Shown here piece after piece: positions 10,331 to 22,244 of a stretch of 64,000 bases of DNA. Location: positions 86,880,149-86,944,148 of the forward strand of contig NC_039361.1 of assembly GCF_003573695.1 (NCBI RefSeq), given 5' to 3'. Positions within the stretch are counted from its first letter, which is position 1; every line of letters starts with the position of its first letter. The stretch is from Papaver somniferum (Eukaryota > Streptophyta > Magnoliopsida > Ranunculales > Papaveraceae). A model generated the notes under the pieces. It saw only the letters and a list, made by a program, of their open reading frames with translations, was not told the DNA's origin and did not search any database. The position numbers were made by a program, and so were the translations under genes.

Positions 10331-11135
10331 TAATTCATTGACATCTCAGAGAACTACATGTTCAATCCATGAATCACTGAGCATTCACCACTTATGCTCG
10401 ATTCAAGAAAACTAGACTCACAGTCTAAATCAGTCAACAACTGACTAAATAATACACGTATGCCTTGCAGACTCCACGATTCGTGAAATATCAATCACGT
10501 CACAAATGGGGGGATATCACTTAGGGTTTTGGTATGGTGGTCTACAGCACGTGGATTCATCCACAATGAGAAATGTGTGTAAGTCGTGTAAACGGTTGAA
10601 GGAGTTAGCAAAGTAGTGGATGCACGATCAGTCAAGTCTCCGCACGACATGGAACTGACTTTACCACGATCTCCCACTTTCTCACTCTTTCACTCAAGAA
10701 ACCGTCACACTTACAGGGATCAGTGGTACATCATTCTTTCAATAAAAATAAGTCTAAATCGAGGATATCAAGATATCATCATTATCCGTCAACAACTCGA
10801 TATAAACTTATTCACAGAACTCAACTTCAGCAGTTCAGAAATATTGCAGAAACCTTCAACACACCCACAATCCTTGATCATCACTGATCCCACACAACTC
10901 CCAACTTCCCTCCTACAGATCAACCCATTTCCCTTTTTGCGACTGAATTGAATCTGGAACGGCCATTGTCTTGGTTTAGGCCGGAGTCATACAGATTAAT
11001 TTCCCGAATCTAAGCACCCCCTTTGCATCGGTGCATCTTTGTGAGGTTCAGCAGTTCGCTCGGTTGAGGAGTCTCGACAGCACGCTCGACTCTCCACTTT
11101 CCTAGAAAACCAGCAAACCGTTTTCCCCATCCACA

Positions 11136-13371
11136 GGTATAATACAATATGTGTCGTGTGAATGATGTGAATATTTACATATGCGAAATAGATGACAAAA
11201 TGAAAAGTAGTAGAATGCGAATATTCATTTATGGTTTATGCGAATATCAGGATGATGCGAATTATGGGTTAGGGCGAAATCTAAGTTTATTCTTGCCTCT
11301 AGATGCATGCAACATTAACTCGTGGTCTTAGTGCGAAGTGAACCTTTACTACTATAGTATGATATTTTATGCTGGCATGGGTGTTTGTGCAAGTATAATT
11401 TAACATGTTAGATAGATCAATGTATATCTCATGCGATAGAAATTACTTTTAAGTTCAATTATACTTAGCTTGATGAAAGTTCATCTCCTTATTGCTTTTT
11501 CGTGCATCAGAACGGTTTTTCAGTGCCTCACTTTCCTTCGCACTCCTTTGTGATTTGTATTCGCATAAATTTTGATAAAGTTTCTTATAGGTCTTACTTG
11601 CCTCCTAAGTAAGGTATTATCACCTTCCCCCGCATAGAGAACTTAAAGGACTTATGGTCGCCTTGGGAAGGGTCTTCAATGTTGGGCGACGAAACCTCAG
11701 TTCCATGTGCTCTTGTGATCATTGGCCATTAATCTCGCTTTACCTGTGTTGGTATTGTTACCTCCTCATGTTGTATTTAGGACAATATTCCAGGCCTTAA
11801 ATACTCCCGTGAATACAAGCCCCAACACATTGTCGTCTTTAACACAATTCGGCTCCCTAGTGGAGGGTGCCGTCCCTTTACTTCCCTCTGAGTTTCCCCT
11901 TCAAGGAGGTCACCCCTAACCATTTCAGTTGGGCTCCTCCCGTCCGGTTATGTGGCAATCAGTTGTTTTCGTGATCTCATTCCTTCCGCCTTTGTGCCTT
12001 ATGGGTACAAGATCACACCCTATGTGGGTTTACTCAGGACCGAGTGTATCCAAGCCAGGAACTCCTTCTCCTCCACTGGTCATGTTTCTACACCCCACGT
12101 CGGAGAACTTATTCACTGAGTTGGTCGTTCTCAGTGGCCTCCGACAAATAGGCTTTTGTTTCGCCCCAATATTAGTGACTTTTCCGGGATTTTCCCAATA
12201 TGACGCGCGTTAGGGATTATGGTCGCCTCTTACATAATTGTGTTAAATCGCTGTTGCAAAATCATGCGAACTAAGCTGACACGCCAAAATTGGGTATCCA
12301 TCCTCCCTAAGTAGAGGTTTTAATATGTAACTTTGTTGCCCCCTATTGAGGTCTTACTTGATTGTCGTATATACTTTTTTCTCCTTTGGCTTGTTCGCAT
12401 ATCAAAAGAACTTTGCTTCATATTAATGTTTCTTTGATTGATACATAGCTTGACTTCTTCGTTACATCATTTCAGTGTTGTAGATGTTGTTTCTTCGCGT
12501 ATGTATTTTGTATGATAAATCGAGTGCGATGCATAACCTCTCCTTTGAGTTCAGCCAAGATTATTTTTGTAGCAAGGATCTGAGGTAGTGATCCCCTTTC
12601 CTTCTTGTAATCATAAAATCTTCCTCTTTTCCCTGATTTTCTTCTGGTGATAACGTTTTTGCTCCGATATTCTCTTAATTTTTTTCGTTCTCAAGGTGCT
12701 CCTGATTTTGGATGATTGTTCATATAAACGATCTTTTCGCATTCAGAGCATTCACTAATGCAGAAATCAAGTTGTCTTCTGGTGTTCGATAAGCGAGCTC
12801 TTCGCACATGGTTTCCCGATGTGTTATCAATATTTTGAATTTTCACTTTGCTTTTTCTCAGCATTCTGTCGTGAAATCTTTCAACCTTTTCTTTGGTTGA
12901 CATGGTTGAGTGGTATTAACGACGCCCTGGCTTCTTTTTATTGATATTCAAATATTGCCTTCGCGCTAAGCCGTCCTCCTCTATTGTTCGTTTTGATATT
13001 GCATTCTCCTGCTTATCCCTTATCTTTTTAGCCCATGTTGGTACACCTCATCCCACAATTGTCTATCTATATTCTTTGCCCTTTCCTATTTTTCAACTTC
13101 TCTTTCTTTGCGAGATCTTTTGTAACTTTCTCCATATTCTATACCCAGTTTGTATTCTCGCACTTTCCTTTTAAGTTCATGATTTTATATCATCAGTCGT
13201 CCATGTTCTTTTACGAGATATACTCGTTCTTCAATTAGCATCCTTTCTGTTCTCCTCCACTGTTCGAGTTTCTCCTCGTATTTTCGCTTTGTGACAGTTG
13301 CTTATTTGTCCTGGTTCTCGTAGTTGGGATGGTTTCTTTCCCTTTCATCATGTGTAACAACAACTAGCATT
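11136..13371 (-). mobile_element. Internal region of gypsy element E, left of the copia insertion
   Basis: This continues, on the minus strand, the element whose 5' LTR is at 21614-22244; copia element D is inserted between the two parts. A minus-strand frame at 12691-12903 and broken frames to about 13330 give Lys/Arg/Glu-rich coiled-coil text suggesting a decayed gag, but no zinc knuckle, protease or RT is visible. From 11136 to about 12690 I see no gene on either strand. Element C ends at 11135, so it was probably inserted here, but its other end is not visible. Confidence 0.45.
13367..13371. repeat. Target-site duplication of element D, left copy (GCATT)
   Basis: GCATT directly precedes the LTR start at 13372 and recurs at 21186-21190 directly after the other LTR. 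Confidence 0.85.
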
Positions 13372-14819
13372 TGAAAAAGTGGGGTTCTAAAAACCTCACC
13401 CAATATTTCGCTTAGCAATCTGTATGGACTAACTCCAATATACTTTCAAGAGAATCAACTAGACAGTCAGACTCAATCTTAAGAAAAGTATATCGAGGAG
13501 TTATATCTCAATTTCTCGATTCAATATTTACTCAAGCAAATAGAAATCTGCGAGTTTAATTGAATACAAGAGAAATTAACTTGAACTGTACCAAAGACCA
13601 ATGTTTCAAGGATCAATCAACAACCAAAGGTTGGATTTACCAATTGATCGATTCAACGCACAACCTGTGATATTTCAATTATATAACAAAATATAATGCG
13701 GAAAAGAAATAACACAGGCACCAAAAGTTTTGTTAACGAGGAAATCGCAAATGCAGAAAAACCCCGGGACCTAGTCCATATTAAACACACACTGTATTAA
13801 GCCGCTACAGACACTAGCCTACTACAAACTAACTTCGGTCTGGACTGTAGTTGAACCCCAATCAATCTCACACTGATCGAAGGTACAGTTGCACTCCTTA
13901 CATCTCTGATCCCAGCAGGATACTACGCACGTGATTCCCTTAGATGATATCACCCACAACTAAGAGTTTCTACGACCCAAAGTCGAAGACTTTAATAAAC
14001 AAATTTGTATCACACAGAAAATTCTACAGGAATAGATAAATCTGTATCCCCCAGACATACCTACGAGTTTTGTACCGTCTTTTGATAAATCAAGGTGAAC
14101 ATGAACCAATTGATATACCAGACTAATATTCCCGAAGAACAGTCTAGAAATATCAATCACCTCACAATAATCTTAATCGACTAGCGAAACAAGATATTGT
14201 GGAATCACAAACGATGAGACGAAGATGTTTGTGACTAATTTTCTATCTTGCCTATTGGAGAAATTAATCTCGAGTAAGTTTTACAATTGTACTCAATACG
14301 ATAGAAATATCAAGATCAGATCACGCAACTACAAAGAAAATAGTTGGGTATGGCTTCAAAATCCCAATGAAGTCTTCAAGTCGTTAACCTACAGCGTCTC
14401 GGTAGAAACCTAAGGTTAAAGGAGAATCGACTCTAGATTATACAACTAGTATCACACAGGAGGTGTGGGGATTAAGTTTCCCAGTTGCTCGAAATAGCAA
14501 ATGTGTATAATCGAAGTCTATATAGCAATACGACTTTTGTCTCAAGATAGGAGATACATTAGATATACTTTTGAGTGATAGATAAGTTAAAGTCTCCACA
14601 TACCTTTTAGTCGATGAAGTTCCGCCAGTTCCTTGAGTAGTACTTTGTCTTTGCATGATTGAACATCGTGGAGTCTAGATCTCAAGTACACTTTCTATCC
14701 TAGTCCGAGACTTAGTTATAAGTAGACTGGAAATCAAGACTTATAGTTTTGGTAACTAAACTTGACAAACAAGCTTGAGATAGCCACGCTTGCGAGTTCG
14801 ACAAAGAAGTGCTCTAACA
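13372..14819 (-). repeat. Element D 3' LTR
   Basis: 1,448 bases; on the minus strand it starts TGTTAGAGCAC and ends TTTTTCA. It aligns along its length with 18701-19830 and 20855-21185 of the 5' LTR but lacks about 1,037 bases present there. The junction lies near 14486, where cagttgct meets cgaaatagc. Confidence 0.9.
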
Positions 14820-14834
14820 CTCTCCCCCTTTATC
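14820..14834 (-). promoter_or_regulatory. Element D polypurine tract
   Basis: On the minus strand GATAAAGGGGGAGAG lies directly upstream of the 3' LTR start, the normal primer for plus-strand synthesis. Confidence 0.75.
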
Positions 14835-17800
14835 AATTTCAGTGACAAAACTATCAATACACATGGAATACAAAATAAATAAACTTTGCAGCTTCTCTTC
14901 CACATGCATGATCTCCTTGGTTCTTCAACATTACTCGAAATCTTCGTCACTTCCAAGTACTCCAATGATTCCAAAGATATTCAATGTAGCATCATCGTTG
15001 TTGAAGATCCGTAGCCATAACAATGAGAAAACAAAAGCTCTCAATCATTGTTACACAATGTCGTAGTATTATTCCACATCATCAAAGTTTAATTATATCA
15101 CAACTTTGACAACAATACTATGGTGATATGTATTACTCCCCCTTAGTCAATACTTCATCTCACATGAAAATCACCCCTCCTTACATAATGATCCGAAAAC
15201 CATGTGTATTTGTAGTGTCAGCTACACATTAATCCTCCCTCTTTTTGTCAACAAAATTGGCAATGGTACGAAAACTAGTGGGATCCTAATAAATTTCCAT
15301 AGAGACACTTCATGACCCAAAGAAAGCACATATCAACTTTTTAGATGCAATCATATAGTCGAAACTAAATGCATTCATCAAGGAGTTTATAAAGATACAA
15401 GATAACTCCTATAATATTCCACAGCCGCACTCCCCACAAAGATTTGGCAATTAAGCACAAGTTCAATTAAGAACTCTCCCCCATAAAATGTCATTCACGA
15501 ACGAACAACAAGAGCGACCTTACTTTCACAAGAAAATATGGATTTCTTTGGATATTACAAATCACATGAAACATGAATTTGTATCCAAAATACTCAATTA
15601 ACTTAACCACAAGAGAATCGATGATTAATTTAATCAGAAATGCTCAACATAAGAGAACTTACGGAGCTGCACAGTATATATACATAAGAAATATGGATCA
15701 GGGAAGATCAATATTGCGGAATAAACAAAGATTCATTCTATCTTTCATCACTATTTCCACAATGATATATAATAGACTTAATCTTTGTAAACAAAAGCTC
15801 ATCCTTTCTTTCATCAATATTTCCATAATGACATAAAAGGCTTAACTTTTGTTTGTCAAAAGTTCATTCAATCTTTTATCAATACTTGCACATCGACATA
15901 CGACATACTTAACTTTTGACCATGTATGGGACAATCATAGTTCACGGACGCAAACACACATATCCCATAACAAATTGCGATATATAAAACCATAAAGATT
16001 GATACTGAAAAATTATCTTCCAAACAAACTTTAGAATTTAAACAAATAAATTTAAAAACATTGAAGATGAAAATCATTGGACATAGCTATGTGTAATCAA
16101 AATAATGGCTATTCCAAACTCTAGTTATTCTTCTTAAAAACACAAGAATAAAATTCTCATAAGAAGATTTCCTAGACAAAGTCAAAACAACTCTTAGAGA
16201 ACATGATTTGAACGAAAAACATTAAACATAGCCAGCAACCATAGATTGAACATGGACGAGCTCATCAGTTGCTTTATTCAGTTCGTTTTTCAGAAATGCA
16301 AGATTCGTTGTTGCAATTCCAAGTTGTTCACGTACGACCTCAAAATCTCGAAGAAGATTTCCTACCAGTTGTGATGACATCTGAACTGGTAGTTTGTTTT
16401 AATGATCAACAACATGATGGCAGGTTATGAAAATAGGGTTCTCGTGAAACTCGATAGTCCTGCCCTTTTCAACATTGTCTTCCTTGTTGAATCCATCCAT
16501 TGTGCACACAGAAATCAGGTGAACCTTTTAACGTTACAGAACGTGCATGTAAGCATGATACATAAATATATATATATATGAGTGTCTCATAGAAAATCCC
16601 AAGGATACTCGGATTATTATATATATGAGTGTCAAATATATATATGAAGAAAAATAAGTGTTCACTCTTTTTTTTCTTTTTCTCTGTTTATTTTTATTCA
16701 GTTTTTTTTTTGGCTTTCAGAGTAGTTATGTTTTCCCCCTTTGGTTTATGGGGGTAGGGAGGCCTTGTGGCTCCTGCGTGTAATTCTTGTAATTATGTTT
16801 TTTTGCTTAATAAACTATTGGACTTAGCAAAAAAAAACTAGGGATACTCGTTTACGTTCCATGTGGGTCAGGTGTACGTGCACTTATGGTTACAACCTTG
16901 GTACGAGACCAAAAGAATAATGGAACTAAATTTAGAAGAAGTCTTGAAAAACACAAGAATCATTCTAAACAAAGGATGACATCCTTAGTTCAAAGGAACA
17001 TTAGAGAATTGTTTAAAATCAAGGTAAACAACAAGGAATTATTCTCATGAGTGAATGATCGGAAACATTACATCATTTAAAGTATTGAAGCAAGGATCAA
17101 CAGTTTTATGATCATTGTTTCGTAAAGAAAAATAAAATATAACAACAACTACTTTCTCAAGACACAAAGGATTCTTGAGAATAATGAGCAACCTTCCACA
17201 TTACAAGAATGATGTTACATTGAGCAGTCATGTTGTATTTTGATGAGCTTTTTGCTCATCAAGAATATTGACTTCTCCTCTCTTTCCTTCTTGAAGATTT
17301 TCAGAAAAATAATTAGGATTAGTTGAAAGAGATTTAACCAGAGGGGAACAAGGAATATTTGAACCTGCTGCTTTCCTTGCCTTTTTGATGTTCTGTTTGA
17401 GTCTGTATGCTGATCTTGAGCTCCGAGACTCGATTATTGATATGAATGAAATCTGGAGCAGACACCTCAGGTTCTGTGTCTTCTTTAGAAGGAGATAAAG
17501 AATTTGGCTTTTCTCTCTTTCTCCTATGCCTTTTTTCTCTTCTCAGAGTAATTTGAGGATCTAGTTGTCCACCTGACATTCTTCCTTCTACAATTGTAGG
17601 CATTTTTTGTCTCAAAATCATACTCTAGAAATGACTCATCACAGCATTTCTCTTGATTGCATACATTGCCTTTTATTCCAGCAATATGAGAGACATGTTT
17701 AATTACTTCTTTGGACAACCATGCAAGAATGTTGTGAAGTTTTTAATTCCTCAGTCGAAAATGACATCTTCGTTCAAGATGTCCTTTATTTCCGCAATAA

Positions 17801-17990
17801 TAGTAGTTAAAGAATTTGTTCTTGACTGTTCTCATGCGAGTTAAATTTGAAGGAATACAATCGTTGTTCCTAAGACCGTCGGCTGCTGGAAAAGTTTTTT
17901 CACATGAAGAGTTGTCATTAGCATGAAAAAAATTGATCTTACTAGTACTTGGAGCGTATATTCCTTATATCCCAGACCATGTGTATCACG
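14835..17990 (-). other. Element D internal non-coding region
   Basis: About 3.1 kb without a convincing coding region on either strand; frames are short and broken. Minus-strand frames at 17334-17718 give basic text (REKRHRRKREK) that may be remains of a gag-type protein continuing from 18633. Poly-purine rich near both ends. It includes the small LINE insertion at 16612-16840. Confidence 0.5.
16612..16840 (+). mobile_element. Short 5'-truncated LINE 3' end in element D
   Basis: About 230 bases have the look of a plant LINE 3' end: a pyrimidine-rich start, a GGGAGGCCTTGTGGCTCC block, TGTAATTCTTGTAATTATG, a final TTGCTTAATAAACTATTGG and a run of nine A. GGATACTCG is found on both sides (16603-16611 and 16842-16850), a typical variable-length LINE target duplication. 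Confidence 0.7.
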
Positions 17991-17997
17991 ATGTTCT

Positions 17998-18633
17998 TTA
18001 CATGCTCCAAGCATAGAAGATAATTTTGTAGAGCTCGCATCGAATCTTTTTAGATTTTTCCAGTGATTTTACCTTGTTAAGGGCAGCGGCGAGATCGGTC
18101 TCCAAATATTTTTCTATGGTGAGGAGATTGAGTTCTCTGTCATCAAAACATTTTTGTTGAGAGTCATATCTTTCTTCAGATTCCGCAAGTCTTTCTTTCA
18201 ACACAAAGAGATTTCGAAGGAGATTATCACATTCGAACCTTTTTGAGCGTAAGTCTTCTTCTCGATCTTTAACGGTAGATTGTAAAAGTTTATATCCGCA
18301 ATCATAACCTTTAAAGAGTTTTCTCATCTTTTTTTTTTCTTGACAGAGAGGTGCCAAATATTTTCTCAAGCAAGTTGTTGACTTCTTTTCTTTCAAAGCA
18401 TAGTCAAAGAGCTCGATATATTGAGAGACTTCCTCATCAATAGTTTTTCCCTCTTCTGAATCACTCTCATTTGAAAGATCATCCAACTGTTCATCAAGAC
18501 ACTTTTCCCAGTTGAAGACAGATTCAGACACAGAGGCAGGTATAGGAGACTTCTTAGATGTCTCAGGACTTTGAAACATCTCAGACGAACTCTGATCTGG
18601 TGTTGCGTTATCATAGAGATTATTGTCGTCCAT
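17998..18633 (-). CDS. Element D first ORF: acidic coiled-coil, gag-like
   Basis: A 211-codon open frame starts with ATG at 18633, 54 bases after the primer-binding site, the usual place for gag. It opens with an acidic, Ser-rich stretch (MDDNNLYDNATPDQSSSEMF), then has a long charged coiled coil (residues about 85-200) and stops at 17998. I see no UBN2-type gag signature and no CCHC zinc knuckle. Copia-type elements with such a first ORF exist, but the assignment rests mainly on position. Confidence 0.5.
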   Translation of the reverse strand: MDDNNLYDNATPDQSSSEMFQSPETSKKSPIPASVSESVFNWEKCLDEQLDDLSNESDSEEGKTIDEEVSQYIELFDYALKEKKSTTCLRKYLAPLCQEKKKMRKLFKGYDCGYKLLQSTVKDREEDLRSKRFECDNLLRNLFVLKERLAESEERYDSQQKCFDDRELNLLTIEKYLETDLAAALNKVKSLEKSKKIRCELYKIIFYAWSM

Positions 18634-18686
18634 AGAGTCAGATCGCTATAAACACAGACTTATAAGGTCTTTAAATGTGTTTGTTT

Positions 18687-18698
18687 GCTCTAATACCA
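18687..18698 (-). promoter_or_regulatory. Element D primer-binding site
   Basis: On the minus strand TGGTATTAGAGC follows the 5' LTR after two bases. The initiator-Met tRNA site used by most plant copia elements is TGGTATCAGAGC; one base differs. Confidence 0.85.
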
Positions 18699-18700
18699 AT

Positions 18701-21185
18701 TAAAAAATTGGGTGTCTAACAACCTCACCCAATATTTTTCTTAGTAATCTGTATGGACTAACTCCAATATACTTTCAATAAAATCAACTAGACAGTCAGA
18801 CTCAATCTTAAGAAAAGTATATCAAGGAGTTATATCTCAATTTCTCGATTCAATATTTACTCAAGCAAATAGCAATCTGTGAGTCTAATTGAATACAAGA
18901 GAAATTAACTTGAACGGTACGAAAGACCAATGTTCAAGGATCAATCAATTTCAATCAACAACCAAAGGTTGGATTTACCAATTGACCGATACAACGCACA
19001 ACCGGTGATATTTCAATTATATAACAAAATATAATGCGGAAAAGAAATAACACAGGCACCAGAAGTTTTGTTAACGAGGAAACCGCAAATACAGAATACC
19101 CCGAGACCTAGTACAGATTGAACACACATTGTATTAAGCCGCTACAGACACTAGCCTACTACAAACTAACTTCGGTCTGGACTGTAGTTGAACCACAATC
19201 AATTCACACTGATCCAAGGTGCAGTTGCACTCCTTATATCTCTAATCCCAGCAGGATACTACGCACGTGATTCCCTTGGATGATCTCACCCACAACTAAG
19301 AGTTGCTACGACCCAAAGTCGAAGACTTTAATAAATAAATACGTATCACACAGAAAAGTCTACAGGAATAGATAAATCTGTCTCCCACAGAAATACCTAC
19401 GATTTTTGTTCCGTCTTTTGATAACTCAAGGTGAACAAGAACCAATTGATATACCGGACTTATATTCCCGAGGAACAGCCTAGAAATATCAATCACCTCA
19501 TAATAAGCTTAATCAACTAGCGAAACAAGATATTGTGGAATCACAAACGATGAGACGAAGATGTTTGTGACTACTTTTCTATCTTGCCTATCGGAGAAAT
19601 TAATCTCGAGCCAATTTTACAATTGTACTCAATACGATAGAAACAACAAGATCAGATCACGCAACTATAGAGAAAATAGTTGGGTATGGCTTCACAATCT
19701 CAATGAAGTCTTCAAGTCCTTAACCTACAGGGTCTCAGTAGAAACCTAAGGTTAAAGGATAATCGACTCTATCTTATACAACTAGTATCACACAGGAGGT
19801 GTGGGGATTAAGTTTCCCAGTTGCTAGATTTCTCTTTTATATAGTCTTCAAATCAGGGTTTGCAATCAATGCTACCTTGGTAACAAAGCATTCAATATTC
19901 ACCATTAGATGAAACCATGATTATATTCAAGCTAATATATTTCAACCGTTAGATCGAATCTTAGCTTGTTATACACAAATGAAATGCACGTTCATTTAGG
20001 TTTGTGTAACCGTACCTAAACGTGTACACCTAGTTGGTTTAACAATAGTTAGCCAAATGGTTAGCCATATGAGCGCTTTCATATCAACCTTATCCATCTT
20101 CACCATAACTAGTCCAAATGACTCAAATGAACTAGTTCGAGAGTTGTTCAATTGCTTAGATCTTATAGAAGCATACATGAAACAATTGAAGCAAAATTGG
20201 TTTTGATTCACTCGAATCGATTCATGAACATCATAGACACGGTTTGCAAATTGCATTCCTTATTATATAAATTTTTTGATTCATGAACAAACCAATTTTA
20301 TAAAGTACCACACTTGAGTATGTGTACGTGTATGCGTACTTAAGTAACCTGATTTGAGTTTGTTTGGTTTTCAAACTCAGTAGAAATTCATGGACATGAA
20401 CTTTACGCCAGTATGCGTACAGGTACGCATACTTAGGTAACCGGATTGAGTTGATTTTGATTTCCAAACTCAGCAGATATTCACGGTCGTGAACTTCCGC
20501 CAGTATGCGTACGAGTACGCATACTTACCCAGTCTCCATCAACTATTTAGACTTTTAGTACACACACAAGTATGCATACATTTGGTTCCCGGTTTTGGAC
20601 TTATACACTAATGTGCGATCACACTATATGCATATATCCAAAGATGGTTACATGTTCTAAACTCTTTATTTCAATCATTGAAACATTCTTAGAGGATGTT
20701 ATATAGCGGTTATTCACAGGCTATTTTTCATCAAAGAGATTTTAAAGAGATTGAAACAATCAACATGACTTTCCTCACTTGTAAAGATGAACTTGGCCAA
20801 AGCGAAAGCTTACCAACACATATATAGAGAAATAGATAAGCAAGATAAACTCGGCTCGAAATAGCAAATGTGTATAATCGAAGTCTATATAGCAATACGA
20901 CTTTTGTCTCAAGATAGGATATAGAGTAGATATACTTTTGAGTGATATATAAGTTCAAGTCTCCACATACCTTTTAGTCGATGAAGTTCCACCAGTTCCT
21001 TGAGTAGTTCTTCGTCTTTGCATGATGAACACCATGGAGTCTAGAGCTCAACTACACTTTCTACCCTAGTCCAAGACTTAGCTATAAGTAGACTAGAAAT
21101 CAAGACTTATAGTTTTGGCAACTAAACTTGATAAACAATCTTGAGATAACAACGCTTGCTAGTTCGACCGAGCAGTTCTCTAATA
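18701..21185 (-). repeat. Element D 5' LTR
   Basis: 2,485 bases in minus orientation. Both terminal dinucleotides have changed from TG and CA to TA. It carries about 1,037 bases (roughly 19825-20860) missing from the 3' LTR. That stretch contains inverted motifs such as gtatgcgtacaggtacgcat (20411-20430) and a near copy at 20505-20523, typical of copia LTR sequence, so a deletion in the 3' LTR is more likely than an insertion here. Confidence 0.85.
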
Positions 21186-21190
21186 GCATT
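21186..21190. repeat. Target-site duplication of element D, right copy (GCATT)
   Basis: Matches 13367-13371 exactly. Confidence 0.85.
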
Positions 21191-21613
21191 GGCCTTTCCT
21201 GATTGCACAGTTCAATCCATTCTGTCCAGTATCGCGTATCTTCTCTGGAAAATGTTTCCTCTGGTGCTTCTTTTCCTCTTCTCCTGTTAAGGTCTTCTTT
21301 TTGCATCATTGTTGAATAGTTGCTTCATGGTGAGATTCTCACCATCTTGTCGGCGGGAGGATATCTGGTCGATGTAAGTAACAGAGAAGATGTTTGAAAG
21401 GGTTTCCAACTGAGAATCTTTGATATTTCTAAAATAAAGAGTTTTCGAAAAGGTTTTTCCAAGTAAGATAGGGAACGGTGTAATGTTTTTCAGACTTTCG
21501 TAGTGGACAGAAAAATGGAGTAATTGATAGTAGTAAAGAAACTTTGAGAAATGATGATTTCAAGCTATCAACTAGCAGGTGAGGATAAATCCTCCTTGTT
21601 TCTAGCGCCAATA
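21186..21613 (-). mobile_element. Element E: primer-binding site, leader and start of gag
   Basis: Minus-strand TGGCGCTAGAAACAAGGAGG (21591-21610) follows the LTR after three bases and fits a gypsy primer site. After about 300 leader bases a minus-strand frame from 21309 reads MMQKEDLNRRRGKEAPEE and WTEWIELCNQERPM. It is cut at 21190 by the copia element D, and the frame can be followed for a short way beyond 13371. The N-terminal gag assignment is by position and composition only. Confidence 0.55.
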
Positions 21614-22244
21614 TGTAGTTGCGGAAAATCCTACAACTACAACCTTTGTAATGATAATAACACAAAGCTTAAGCCATATTGATAAACCCAAACATTAATG
21701 ATATTATTCACCACCTTGACGCTAATATGATCTTCTTGAACACTTTATAACAAATGTATATTGATCTTATAGTGAATCCAAACTAAATTGTATATCAACA
21801 ATGGAAGAACATAAGATGAAAGCTAAGTACAAAGTTGGGACTTGTTTCTATTCATCCTGATAATTCTCTTAGATATTTTATCTCAACTGAGCTCTCCCTC
21901 TCTCTATCGTTTTTGAGTCTTTATATATGAAAACTTATCAGTAGAAGACAACCAATGTTCACGTGCAAGATCTTAGTTGACGGATTATGTTTCAGTATGT
22001 CTTATCCGTCAGGCTTTTATAAACTGTCTCTGTCTGTCGTGTTGTTGTTTGATTCTTCACGCTTCTTCTGATAGAGTTGTTGATCGCACTATTCTCATCG
22101 CGTGACTATTCTCCGTGCTCTTCCTTTATTATCGCACACTTGTTCTTCGCCTTACTTCCTGGTAATTGTTGTATCTTCGTGCTTAAGGTTATTTTGTTTA
22201 GAGCGAATTTGTAGATTTTTCTTGTGCGATATTTCGCCTCTACA
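21614..22244 (-). repeat. Element E 5' LTR
   Basis: A 631-base sequence in minus orientation, starting TGTAGAGGCGAAATATCGC and ending CCGCAACTACA, followed by a primer-binding site. A minus-strand TATA candidate (CATATATAAAGACTC, near 21915-21930) is in the expected middle part. The second LTR was not found in the window. Confidence 0.65.

Larger units (their letters stand above)
1..11135 (+). mobile_element. Element C: Tat-type Ty3/gypsy retrotransposon, 3' part
   Basis: This is the right-hand part of an LTR retrotransposon read on the plus strand; its 5' LTR and gag lie left of the window. In order it holds the end of protease, RT, RNase H, a second RNase H, integrase (to 4137), an antisense gene (about 4370-6501), a polypurine tract (7507-7523) and the 3' LTR (7524-11135). 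The second RNase H with four acidic residues and the antisense gene between pol and the 3' LTR are known traits of the plant Tat lineage. Pol has several stops and frameshifts, so this copy is dead. The base after the LTR begins GGTAT, one half of a possible target duplication whose partner is outside the window. Confidence 0.9.
7524..11135 (+). repeat. Element C 3' LTR
   Basis: A 3,612-base LTR in plus orientation, starting TGTAGATGGTGGATT and ending CCCCATCCACA. It is the reverse complement of the element B LTR (48323-51851), which fixes both ends. It contains, in order, about 100-base tandem repeats (7660-7990), palindromic repeats (8030-8510), GC-rich hairpin units (8690-9190) and TTGAGCAATACTTGCTCA repeats (10120-10330). 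No protein is coded; all short open frames here are chance. Confidence 0.9.
13372..21185 (-). mobile_element. Element D: non-autonomous copia-type retrotransposon
   Basis: A complete 7.8-kb LTR element in minus orientation flanked by GCATT. The 5' LTR is 18701-21185, the primer site is complementary to initiator-Met tRNA (18687-18698), the internal region is 14820-18700, and the 3' LTR is 13372-14819 with a polypurine tract beside it. No protease, integrase or RT is recognisable, so it would depend on another element. It is inserted in gypsy element E. A short 5'-truncated LINE is inserted inside it at 16612-16840. Confidence 0.85.

Noticed and set aside
1..11135. Element C as an autonomous helper for A and B
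   Set aside because: This copy has a mutated RT active site, several stops in pol and no visible gag. Only its family, not this copy, could be a helper.
11722..12213. Two consecutive plus-strand ORFs of 65 and 94 codons
   Set aside because: They are Pro/Leu-rich without motifs and are antisense to the orientation of element E; they read as chance frames in non-coding element sequence.
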